Below are positions 23,613-31,380 of a stretch of DNA of 64,000 nt, in pieces. The notes under the pieces were generated by a model. The model saw only the letters and a list, made by a program, of their open reading frames with translations, did no database searches and was not told where the DNA came from. The position numbers and the translations under genes were made by a program. Numbering within the stretch: the stretch's first letter is position 1; every line of letters begins with the position of its first letter. Origin of the DNA: JAXLQL01 sp046331625 (GTDB lineage: Bacteria; Acidobacteriota; Terriglobia; Bryobacterales; Bryobacteraceae); contig JAXLQL010000025.1 in NCBI GenBank assembly GCA_046331625.1, positions 39,763 to 103,762 on the forward strand. The letters run 5' to 3'.

Positions 23613-25877
23613 ATGGCAACCACACTCACTACACCGAAGAAGAAGAACGCCACGGGACGCCGCCAGTTCCTCGCCACAGCCACGGGCGGGTTCACGCTGG
23701 CCTTCGTGATGCCGGAGGTCTCGAAAATCGCCGAACTCGAAGCCGCGGGAGCGGGAGGCAAAGTCAACGTTTGGCTCAACGTCGGCGCCGATGAATCGAT
23801 CACGCTCACGATTGGGTCGTCTGAGATGGGTCAGGGTTCCTTCTCCACGTTGGCGCAGATCTTGGCCGAGGATTTGATGGTCGACTACGCTCGCGTGAAG
23901 ACGGTGCAAGGCGCGCCGAGTTTGGTGACGCCGTTGCCCGTAGGCGCGTCGATCAATACGGTCGGCTCGAGCGTCACGCGCACCAATTTCTGGAAGATGC
24001 GCGATGCAGCCGCTATTGCCCGCGAGGTTCTGGTGCAGGCCGCGATGAACCAGCAAGGCGATCAGACGCGCGCCAACTACACAGTCGCCAACGGGGTGGT
24101 GCGCCATACACCCAGCGGAACACAGCGTACGTACGGCCAACTGGCCAGCGCCGCCGCTCTGCTTCCGCTGCCGGCCAGTGCGCCGCTGGTTCCCGATAGC
24201 CAATTTCGATTGATCGGCAAGACGGTGGCGCGGCAGGACATTCCGTTGAAAGTGGATGGCAGCGCGGTTTACGGCATCGACGTGCGCGTTCCCGGGATGG
24301 TGTACGCGATCATCAAGCACTGCCCCACGTTCGGCGGAACGCTCGCAGCGCAGCCTTCCACTCCATCCGGAATGATCGCCGTGGTTCCCACGAAGGTGAT
24401 CGCCGGCACGGGCCGCGGCACCGAAGTCACCGATGCGGTCAATGCGGTGGCTGTGGTGGGTCCGAACACTTGGGACACGTGGCGCGCCGCCAGGAGTCTT
24501 TCGGTTTCGTGGAAGCTTCCGGCCAACGCGGCCAATCTCAATTCCGCCAAGTTCACTGCCGATGCCCAGGCGCTGGCCGCATCGGCGCCCGCCTATGTCG
24601 CCGGGGGCGCGAATCCTCCTGGAACTCTCTACACCGTGGAAGGCGCGGCGGACCCGGTCAACACCGCGCTGGGAGCTTCCGCGAAGGTGATCGACTCCAC
24701 CTATCAGCTTCCGTACGTGGCGCACGCCTGCATGGAGGTTCTCAACTGCACGGCGAGTTATGTTGCGGGTACCAGCCTCGAGATTTGGGTGCCGACGCAA
24801 TCGGGCAAGTCAGTGCTTCAGTTGGCGATGACCATTACTGGACTCGCGGCCAACCAGATCACGGTCCACACGATGTACCTGGGCGGCGGGCTGGGGCGCA
24901 AAGCCGAAGTCGATTTCGTGAGCCAAGCCATTCAAGTAGCGATGGCCGTGGGCAAGCCGGTGAAGCTGATGTGGCCGCGCGAAGAGGACTTCACGCGCGA
25001 TCAGTATCGCCCGATGGCGCTGGTCCACGCCAAAGCCGGCCTCGACACGGGCGGCAACATCACGGGATGGTCATACCGCAACGTGTCGCCTTCGATTCTC
25101 GGCCAGCGCGGCGCGGTACTCGGGCCGAAGGGCGATAGCCAAGGTTCGGAAGGCTCGAACGCTCTGCCCTACAACTTCGGGGCTCGCTTGACCGAGTGGG
25201 TTTCGCACCCTTCGCCGATTCCGGTGGGCTTCTGGCGCAGTGTCGGTGCGTCGATCAACACGTTCGCCGTCGAGTCGATGATCGATGAACTCGCCGCCGC
25301 TGCCAACCAGGATCCGTACACATTCCGCCGGTCGAAGCTGACCGATCCGCGTTGGATCGCAGTGCTCGACGCGGCTGCCGGCCTGGCGAACTGGACTGCG
25401 GGTCCGCCATCGGGCCGCTTCCGCGGGATCGCCATCGGGACTGCGTTCAACAGCATCGTGGCGCAGGTGGTGGAAATCTCGAACGTCAGTTCCACGGGAC
25501 TCACCGTCAACCGGGCCTGGATCGCGATCGATTGCTACATCGGCGTGAATCCCGGACAGATCGAGGCTCAGATGGTGGGCGGCATGGTGCACGGCATGAA
25601 CGCCGCGCTTTATGGCCAGCAGACGTTCACCAATGGCGCGGCTCAGGCGAAGAACTTCAACCGGAGCCGCATGATCCGTTTGCGAGAGATGCCGCAGGTA
25701 GCGGTGACACTCATCCCGAATCCGATCGCGGCGGATCGCAACGCCATCATCGGCGGTGCGGGCGAGCTCGGCGTACCGACGTTCGCTCCAGCGCTCGCCA
25801 ACGCCTACTTCAAAGCAACGGGGAAACGCCAGCGCTCGCTGCCGTTCTTCCCCGGCGCGACGATGAGCGAGTTGTAG
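23613..25877 (+). CDS. iorB: Molybdopterin-binding large subunit of a molybdenum hydroxylase (isoquinoline 1-oxidoreductase beta-like)
   Basis: A 754-residue molybdopterin-binding subunit with a twin-arginine-like leader (GRRQFLATATGGFTLAFVM), so the holoenzyme is probably exported folded, carrying its small subunit with it. Two aldehyde-oxidase/xanthine-dehydrogenase Moco domains follow. SSEMGQGSFSTLAQILAEDL is the characteristic glutamine-loop segment, and YLGGGLGRKAEVDF lies in the second domain. The conserved GGAGELGVPTFAPAL near the C-terminus carries the catalytic Glu. A strong AAGGAGGAG precedes the ATG. There is no FAD subunit, so electrons probably go to a cytochrome. Substrate unknown. 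Confidence 0.92.
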   Translation: MATTLTTPKKKNATGRRQFLATATGGFTLAFVMPEVSKIAELEAAGAGGKVNVWLNVGADESITLTIGSSEMGQGSFSTLAQILAEDLMVDYARVKTVQGAPSLVTPLPVGASINTVGSSVTRTNFWKMRDAAAIAREVLVQAAMNQQGDQTRANYTVANGVVRHTPSGTQRTYGQLASAAALLPLPASAPLVPDSQFRLIGKTVARQDIPLKVDGSAVYGIDVRVPGMVYAIIKHCPTFGGTLAAQPSTPSGMIAVVPTKVIAGTGRGTEVTDAVNAVAVVGPNTWDTWRAARSLSVSWKLPANAANLNSAKFTADAQALAASAPAYVAGGANPPGTLYTVEGAADPVNTALGASAKVIDSTYQLPYVAHACMEVLNCTASYVAGTSLEIWVPTQSGKSVLQLAMTITGLAANQITVHTMYLGGGLGRKAEVDFVSQAIQVAMAVGKPVKLMWPREEDFTRDQYRPMALVHAKAGLDTGGNITGWSYRNVSPSILGQRGAVLGPKGDSQGSEGSNALPYNFGARLTEWVSHPSPIPVGFWRSVGASINTFAVESMIDELAAAANQDPYTFRRSKLTDPRWIAVLDAAAGLANWTAGPPSGRFRGIAIGTAFNSIVAQVVEISNVSSTGLTVNRAWIAIDCYIGVNPGQIEAQMVGGMVHGMNAALYGQQTFTNGAAQAKNFNRSRMIRLREMPQVAVTLIPNPIAADRNAIIGGAGELGVPTFAPALANAYFKATGKRQRSLPFFPGATMSEL

Positions 25878-25885
25878 AGACGGCC

Positions 25886-27004
25886 ATGCGAGAACTGGAT
25901 GCAATCCTCGAGTGCTGGCGGAGAAATCCGTCAGCACCCGGGGTACTCGCCACTGTGGTTCACGTGGAAGGGTCCGCTTACCGGCGGCCCGGCGCACGAA
26001 TGCTGATCTCGCCAGGTGGTGCGCACATCGGCACTATCAGCGGCGGGTGCCTGGAAGGTGACGTAGCGCGGAAAGCCGCATGGTGGACTGCCGGCGGAGC
26101 GCCGGCGCTTCGCGTCTACGACACCATGTCCGATGAAGACGCAGCGTGGGAGTTCGGGCTCGGATGCAATGGCGTGATCCACGTGCTGCTCGAGCCCCTC
26201 TCACATGGCGGAACTCAGGCTCTGCTGGCGCATCTGGACCGCTGCCTGTCTTCACGGCGCGACACGGTGGTCGCCACGGTAATCCGCTGCGGCGGCGGCC
26301 GCTATCGCCAGGGCGATCACTTTTTCGGCAGCGACATGCCTGCCGAGTTCTCCGAGCAAGCTGCCGCGGTTCTGGACGCGCGCCGCAGCCGGTTGCTCCA
26401 TCTGCCCGGCGCCGACGTGTTCCTCGAGCACGTTGCTCCCCCGCAACGCTTGGTGGTTCTCGGCGCCGGGCACGATGCTTTGCCAGTGGTAAGCTCCGCA
26501 GCTTCGCTCGGTTGGGACATCACGGTGGCCGATGTGCGTTCGGGGTACGCGAAACCCTCGCGATTCCCGGGCGCGTCTTCCGTGGTCACCATTCCGCCTA
26601 CCGGCGATGTGGACCTCGGCATCGATGCGGACACGGCAGTGGTCTTCATGACTCACAACTTTCCGCTCGACACGCGGTTGCTTCCCGGCGTGCTGGCGAA
26701 GCGTCCGCGCTATGTGGGGCTGCTCGGGTCGTGGATGCGCACCAAGCGGCTGTTCGAGGCGGCGGGGCAGGATCTGCGCGGTCCGCACATTCACGCGCCG
26801 GTGGGCCTGGACCTGGGCGGTGAATCGCCGGAGTCGATCGCGCTGGCAATCGTCGCCGAGATTGAGGCATCGCTTCATGGGCGCACTGCAGCATCGCTGC
26901 GCTGGCGTCAGGACCCGATCCACGATGCGGTGGTCACCGTAGGCCGCCCTTCGGAACGGCTGGCCGAAGCGGTGCGCGAACCGGCAACGTGCGAGATTGC
27001 TTGA
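25886..27004 (+). CDS. xdhC: XdhC/CoxI family molybdenum-cofactor insertion chaperone
   Basis: A 372-residue XdhC-like protein that would hold and sulfurate the molybdenum cofactor before it enters the hydroxylase. The N-terminal XdhC/CoxI domain has VHVEGSAYRRPGARMLI and SGGCLEGDVARKA. The C-terminal Rossmann domain has VLGAGHDALPVVSSAASLGWD and HNFPLDTRLLP. The ATG at 25886 is eight bases after the stop of the large subunit; a longer in-frame start inside that gene is rejected. Placement between the hydroxylase and a MocA-like cytidylyltransferase is the usual arrangement. Confidence 0.9.
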   Translation: MRELDAILECWRRNPSAPGVLATVVHVEGSAYRRPGARMLISPGGAHIGTISGGCLEGDVARKAAWWTAGGAPALRVYDTMSDEDAAWEFGLGCNGVIHVLLEPLSHGGTQALLAHLDRCLSSRRDTVVATVIRCGGGRYRQGDHFFGSDMPAEFSEQAAAVLDARRSRLLHLPGADVFLEHVAPPQRLVVLGAGHDALPVVSSAASLGWDITVADVRSGYAKPSRFPGASSVVTIPPTGDVDLGIDADTAVVFMTHNFPLDTRLLPGVLAKRPRYVGLLGSWMRTKRLFEAAGQDLRGPHIHAPVGLDLGGESPESIALAIVAEIEASLHGRTAASLRWRQDPIHDAVVTVGRPSERLAEAVREPATCEIA

Positions 27005-27014
27005 AACATAGTCC

Positions 27015-27614
27015 ATGAGAAATGATTCGGTCGGTTTGATTCTGCTGGCGGCTGGGAGCTCGTCGCGAATGGGCGAGCCCAAACAACTGCTGCCGATCGG
27101 TGGCATTCCCATGGTTCGCCGCGCCACCGTGGCCGCGCTGGCATCGCTGTGCCGGCCGGTTGTGGTGGTTGTGGGCGCGAATGCCGATGCCGTGACGGCT
27201 GCGCTCGAAGGGCTTCCGGTCTCGATCGCCATCAACCCCGCTTGGGCTTCCGGCATGGGTACTTCCATTCAGGCGGGGATTCGCAGTCTGCCCGAATCGG
27301 TGGATGGGGCGGTGCTTGCGCTCGCTGACCAGCCTTTGATCACGAGCGACATCTACGATGATCTCGTCCGGCTCGCCTCGGAAGCCGGACGACCCATCGT
27401 GGCTTCGCGCTACGCGGGAACCGTGGGCGTTCCTGTGCTGTTCTCACGAGCATACTTCCCGAATCTGCTCGCGCTTGCTCCCTCGCAAGGGTGCAAAGGC
27501 GTCATCCAGGCGAACCTCGCGAATGCGCTGTTGGTCGACTGCCCTGATGCCGAAGTCGACGTCGACACTCGCGAGAGCTACGAACAATTGGCTCAGGTTG
27601 CTGCGTCACCTTGA
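27015..27614 (+). CDS. mocA: MobA/MocA-like nucleotidyltransferase (molybdenum cofactor cytidylyltransferase)
   Basis: A 199-residue protein of the MobA-like NTP transferase family. The nucleotide-binding loop is LAAGSSSRMGEPKQLLP and the metal-binding region is LALADQPLI. INPAWASGMGTSIQAG is typical of MocA, which makes molybdopterin cytosine dinucleotide for xanthine-oxidase family enzymes. It follows xdhC by ten bases and closes the molybdenum hydroxylase operon. The choice of CTP over GTP is inferred from the operon and the LADQP motif. Confidence 0.88.
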   Translation: MRNDSVGLILLAAGSSSRMGEPKQLLPIGGIPMVRRATVAALASLCRPVVVVVGANADAVTAALEGLPVSIAINPAWASGMGTSIQAGIRSLPESVDGAVLALADQPLITSDIYDDLVRLASEAGRPIVASRYAGTVGVPVLFSRAYFPNLLALAPSQGCKGVIQANLANALLVDCPDAEVDVDTRESYEQLAQVAASP

Positions 27615-27721
27615 AGTTTGAAGGACCGGCGGCGCTCGGTCCGCCACCGGCTCTTTCGGTCCGAGGCGCGCGCGCCGGTTCGGAGGAGGGACAGGCAGGT
27701 GCGTCTCGGATGCTTTCCGCG

Positions 27722-28237
27722 TTATCTCCCGGGCCGCCACTCGCGCCGTAGCAGCGACATCACCCACTCATCGCGGAACTCGCCGCTTTTCTTGACGGCC
27801 TCACGAAGCGTGCCTTCGAGCGAAAATGCGTTCTTCTCGAACGCCCGCCGGCTGGCCGTGTTCCCAGTGAAGATCATCGCCTCGAGGCGATGGATCGGCA
27901 GATTCTCGAACGCGTACCGGGCCGCAAGCCCGATCGCAGCGGTGCCGTGTCCCTTGCCTTGGTACGGAACTCCGATCCAGAGGCCGATGCTCGCTTTGTG
28001 GCCGTCCGCGGCCGGATGCAGCGACAAGCACCCGGCTGGAGCGCCGTGCACCTCGATGGTAAATGCGAATAACTTCCCATCCGCGGTCTTCTCGGCGAAG
28101 TCGCGCAGTGCGTTGCGGTACTCGCCGAGCGACGAAGGCCCATCCCAGATCAAGTTCGCCGTCACCGGCGAGTTCCACACGAGCGAAAAGAGGGCCTCCG
28201 CATCGGCCTCTTCGACGACACGGAGACGAACGCCCAT
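27722..28237 (-). CDS. GNAT family N-acetyltransferase (RimJ/RimL-like)
   Basis: A 171-residue acetyltransferase. The acetyl-CoA pyrophosphate-binding loop is in GVPYQGKGHGTAAIGL, followed by the beta-bulge region HRLEAMIFTGNTASRRAFEKNAF, which is typical of the RimJ/RimL subgroup that acetylates N-terminal amines or small amines. It starts seven bases after the malate synthase stop on the same strand, so it is likely co-transcribed, but a functional link is not obvious. Substrate unknown. Confidence 0.88.
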   Translation of the reverse strand: MGVRLRVVEEADAEALFSLVWNSPVTANLIWDGPSSLGEYRNALRDFAEKTADGKLFAFTIEVHGAPAGCLSLHPAADGHKASIGLWIGVPYQGKGHGTAAIGLAARYAFENLPIHRLEAMIFTGNTASRRAFEKNAFSLEGTLREAVKKSGEFRDEWVMSLLRREWRPGR

Positions 28238-28244
28238 CTTGGAC

Positions 28245-29798
28245 CTAGTCGATGTGATCGTAGGCCGACAGCGTCAGGAAATCAGGGAATTCCTGGCGGA
28301 ACATCATCTCGCCGAAAAGTTCGGCTGCCACTTTCTTGTTCGGAGTGCCCGGCTTCTCGGCCAGTTCCTTGTCGATGGTCGCCTGCACTAGTTCCGCGGT
28401 GACAGGGCGCCCGTCACTGAGCTTCTGCCCGTGGCGAAGCCATTGCCATACCTGCGAGCGTGAGATCTCCGCTGTCGCCGCGTCCTCCATCAGGTTGTAG
28501 ATCGGCACGCAGCCGTTGCCGTTGAGCCACGCCTCGAGATATTGAATGCCGACATCGACGTTGATGCGCAGGCCGTCTTCGGTGATGTCGCCCTTGTGTG
28601 CGCGCAGCAGATCGGCCGCGGTGACGTGAACGTCATCGCGCTTGACATGGATCTGGTTGGGCGTAGGCATGTGCGCATCGAAGATCTCTTTCGCGATCGC
28701 CACCAAGCCCGGATGCGCCACCCACGTTCCGTCATGTCCAGCTTTCACTTCGCGGAGCTTGTCTTGGCGCACCTTGTCGAGTGCGCGCTCATTCGCCTCA
28801 GGATCGTTCTTGATGGGAATCTGCGCGGCCATGCCACCCATGGCGTGGATCTCACGCTTGTGGCAAGTCTGGATCAGAAGCTGCACGTAGGCGTTGAGAA
28901 AATCCTTGTCCATCGTCACCTGCGCGCGGTTCGGCAAGGTGAAGCGCGCATCGTGCCCGAGCTTCTTGATGTAGCTGAAAATGTAGTCCCAGCGGCCGCA
29001 GTTGAGTCCGGCGGAGTGATCGCGCAATTCCCAAAGAATCTCGTGCATCTCGAACGCGCCGAGAATCGTCTCGATCAGCACCGTGCCTCGAATGGAACCT
29101 TGCGGCACGCCGCAGTAGTCTTGCGCAAAGACGAAGACGTCGTTCCACAGGCGCGCTTCGAGGTGGCTTTCCATCTTCGGCAGGTAGAAGTAGGGTCCCA
29201 CGCCTTTGGAGAGCTGCGTCTTGGCGTTGGTGTAGAAGAACAGTCCGAAGTCGAAAAGGCCGCCCGACATCGGAGTGCCGTCGACGAGGGCGTGCTTTTC
29301 CACGAGATGCCACCCGCGCGGCCGCACCAGCAACACGGCGGTCTTCGGGTTGAGCTTGTACTGCTTGCCTTCGGGGCTCGCGAACGAGATGGCGCCGTTC
29401 ACGGCGTCGCGCATGTTCACCTGGCCCTGGATGTTGTTTCCCCAGGTGGGCGAGTTGGCGTCTTCGAAATCGGCCATGAACACGTTGGCTCCGCAGTTGA
29501 GCGCGTTGATCACCATCTTGCGCTCCACCGGGCCCGTGATCTCCACCCGTCGGTCAGCCAAGGCGGGCGGAATCGGCGCCACGCGCCAGTTGCCTTCGCG
29601 GATCTCTTTGGTGCTCTCGAGAAAATCGGGGAGCTTGCCAGCGCGCAGCTCTTTGGCGCGCTCCACACGCCGCGCCAGCAACTCGCGGCGGCGGGCGTCG
29701 AAGCGGCCGTGCAGTTCGAGCAGGAACTGGCGCGCGCCGTCAGTGAGGATCTCGTTTTGATCCGCGGTCAGGTCTCGTGTGATTTGGAGTTGTGACAT
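28245..29798 (-). CDS. aceB: Malate synthase A (glyoxylate shunt)
   Basis: A 517-residue malate synthase of the A isoform, condensing acetyl-CoA with glyoxylate to malate. Diagnostic segments are RPRGWHLVEKH, NCGRWDYIFSYIKK and GHDGTWVAHPGLV, with the catalytic base region GNGCVPIYNLMEDAATAEISR. The start is ATG 29798 (MSQLQITRD); an in-frame extension to 30077 overlaps the upstream gene and is rejected. It follows the DUF1080 gene by 17 bases. No isocitrate lyase gene is in the window. It would let the cell grow on acetate or fatty acids, in keeping with the beta-oxidation gene near 4 kb. Confidence 0.95.
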   Translation of the reverse strand: MSQLQITRDLTADQNEILTDGARQFLLELHGRFDARRRELLARRVERAKELRAGKLPDFLESTKEIREGNWRVAPIPPALADRRVEITGPVERKMVINALNCGANVFMADFEDANSPTWGNNIQGQVNMRDAVNGAISFASPEGKQYKLNPKTAVLLVRPRGWHLVEKHALVDGTPMSGGLFDFGLFFYTNAKTQLSKGVGPYFYLPKMESHLEARLWNDVFVFAQDYCGVPQGSIRGTVLIETILGAFEMHEILWELRDHSAGLNCGRWDYIFSYIKKLGHDARFTLPNRAQVTMDKDFLNAYVQLLIQTCHKREIHAMGGMAAQIPIKNDPEANERALDKVRQDKLREVKAGHDGTWVAHPGLVAIAKEIFDAHMPTPNQIHVKRDDVHVTAADLLRAHKGDITEDGLRINVDVGIQYLEAWLNGNGCVPIYNLMEDAATAEISRSQVWQWLRHGQKLSDGRPVTAELVQATIDKELAEKPGTPNKKVAAELFGEMMFRQEFPDFLTLSAYDHID

Positions 29799-29815
29799 GT
29801 TCTCTGAGAAATGTT

Positions 29816-30610
29816 TTATCGGTAGGAAACGTGCTTCTTGACAGGGCGAATCTGGACTTTGCGGATGTAGATCTCGGCGCCTTCCGATTGCAGTTGAATC
29901 TTGCCTTGCGTGTGATCTGAGCCGTAGCCGTAGTTGGCCACCTTGCCGTTGATGATGTTGGTGATGGTGCCGCCGTCGCAGATCACTTCCTGGCGGTTCC
30001 ACTGGCCCACGGGTTTGTCGAGGTCTTTCTTGCCGCGAAAGTTGATGCGGTCTTCCCAGTCCGGATCGCGGCCCCACCAGTTGAAGCGGCCGCTCTCGCG
30101 CGTCATCGGCTTGCCACCGCGTTTCCAGTAGAATTCCTTCTCGTCACCCGGGCCGCCTTGCACCACGTCGCACGACATTTTGGGTTTGTTCCTGCCGCCC
30201 ACCATGATGAAATCGCCCACGCCGCCTTCGATGACCTGCGACTCGATCGATTCGAGCCAAGTCTTGTTGTACGCGCCGTCTTCGCCCACGCCGTGGACGA
30301 GAATGCCGCTGTCGCGTGCGCGGTCCGATCGCGAGCCCCATGTCTTGCCGCCCCACTTCCACTCGACGGTGAGATGGTAGTTCTTGTAGGCGTGCTTGGT
30401 GGCGATGCCGCCCCAGTCCTGGCCGGAAATGCGGATCATTCCATTGGCCACGGTGAAGACCTTGTTCGGATCTTCGTAGGCATGATCTCGCAGCCATGTG
30501 TACCAGCCATCGAGGTTCTTGCCGTTGAAAAGCTGCACGGCGCCTGTGGGCGCGGTGGCATCCTGAGCAAGTAATGAGGAGAAGGCGATGAGGGCGGTGA
30601 ACCAGCGCAT
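29816..30610 (-). CDS. Secreted DUF1080 protein (3-keto-disaccharide hydrolase-like)
   Basis: A 264-residue protein with a signal peptide (MRWFTALIAFSSLLAQ). The body begins with the classic DUF1080 opening LFNGKNLDGWYTW, followed by DSGILVHGVGEDG and RQEVICDGGTITNIINGK. The fold is concanavalin-like, and some members cleave 3-keto-disaccharides in planctomycetes and acidobacteria. No catalytic residue can be assigned here. It is the first gene of a three-gene minus-strand group with aceB and the acetyltransferase. Confidence 0.88.
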   Translation of the reverse strand: MRWFTALIAFSSLLAQDATAPTGAVQLFNGKNLDGWYTWLRDHAYEDPNKVFTVANGMIRISGQDWGGIATKHAYKNYHLTVEWKWGGKTWGSRSDRARDSGILVHGVGEDGAYNKTWLESIESQVIEGGVGDFIMVGGRNKPKMSCDVVQGGPGDEKEFYWKRGGKPMTRESGRFNWWGRDPDWEDRINFRGKKDLDKPVGQWNRQEVICDGGTITNIINGKVANYGYGSDHTQGKIQLQSEGAEIYIRKVQIRPVKKHVSYR

Positions 30611-30696
30611 CGTCCCATTAAGGTATCACGATCTGCTAGCATTCAAAGCCGGAGCGCCATCTGGGAATCGAACTCTCCAAGTGGTACCTCGACTGT

Positions 30697-31380
30697 GTGT
30701 CCGAAGACGGCGAACCGGTCATTCTCTACACTGCCGGTTTGGGCTGGCGAGGCCTCCATCTTCGGTATTCGGCGATGCTCGGAGACGGCGGTTGGCGGAC
30801 GGCCATTGGAGGCAGCGATCCGATCGTGCACGATGGCGGCATCGGATGGAGCAATCCCGCGCTGGGCGTCGAGGGCCGATGGACGGCGCTCGATGAATCC
30901 ATCGAGCAAACGGTTTTCGAATCGGCCGAGGGGCGTGTCCACTGGCGATGCCTGCAGCCGCGCTCGCGTGTGAAGCTACGGGTGGGGGGCCGGGAAGTGT
31001 CGGGGCTTGGCTACGCGGAACACGTGGTTCTCACCATCGCTCCCTGGGACGTCCCGCTTCGCACGCTGCAATGGGGCCGCTTCGTACACGAGTCGGGTTA
31101 TCTCGTCTGGATCCACTGGGACGATCGCAAGCTCTGCTGGTCATCGGACGATGACGTCACGATTGCGGACTTGCACTTGGCACAGACTCGCACGTTGCGC
31201 GACGGTCCCTTGGGATCCGCGGCGCTCGCTTCGGCTCCCGGTCTTCGTTCTACGCTGCCCGCCCGCATGCTCGCGGTTCACGAAACCAAACGCATCAGCC
31301 GCGCCCGGCTCATTCGTGGACCGCATGCAGGCGCCGAAGGCTGGGCGATTCATGAGGTGGTGGAATGGCCGCGCGACTAG
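30697..31380 (+). CDS. Unrecognised beta-rich protein, start uncertain
   Basis: A protein of at least 227 residues that I do not recognise. It is rich in Trp and beta-strand-like segments (ILYTAGLGWRGLHLRYS, FESAEGRVHWRCLQPRSRVKL, HVVLTIAPWDVPLRTLQWGRFV, GWAIHEVVEWP), without a signal peptide. The listed GTG is the first standard start. The frame stays open upstream to 30640 and reads LGIELSKWYLDCV, which looks like genuine N-terminal protein. A CTG at 30661 has GGAG six bases upstream, so the true start may be CTG. Its end overlaps the start of the membrane fusion gene by 16 bases. Confidence 0.65.
   Translation: MSEDGEPVILYTAGLGWRGLHLRYSAMLGDGGWRTAIGGSDPIVHDGGIGWSNPALGVEGRWTALDESIEQTVFESAEGRVHWRCLQPRSRVKLRVGGREVSGLGYAEHVVLTIAPWDVPLRTLQWGRFVHESGYLVWIHWDDRKLCWSSDDDVTIADLHLAQTRTLRDGPLGSAALASAPGLRSTLPARMLAVHETKRISRARLIRGPHAGAEGWAIHEVVEWPRD

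Noticed and set aside
23433..24800. 455-codon minus-strand frame inside the molybdenum hydroxylase gene
   Set aside because: Antisense shadow; the large subunit is well supported by motifs and a strong ribosome binding site.
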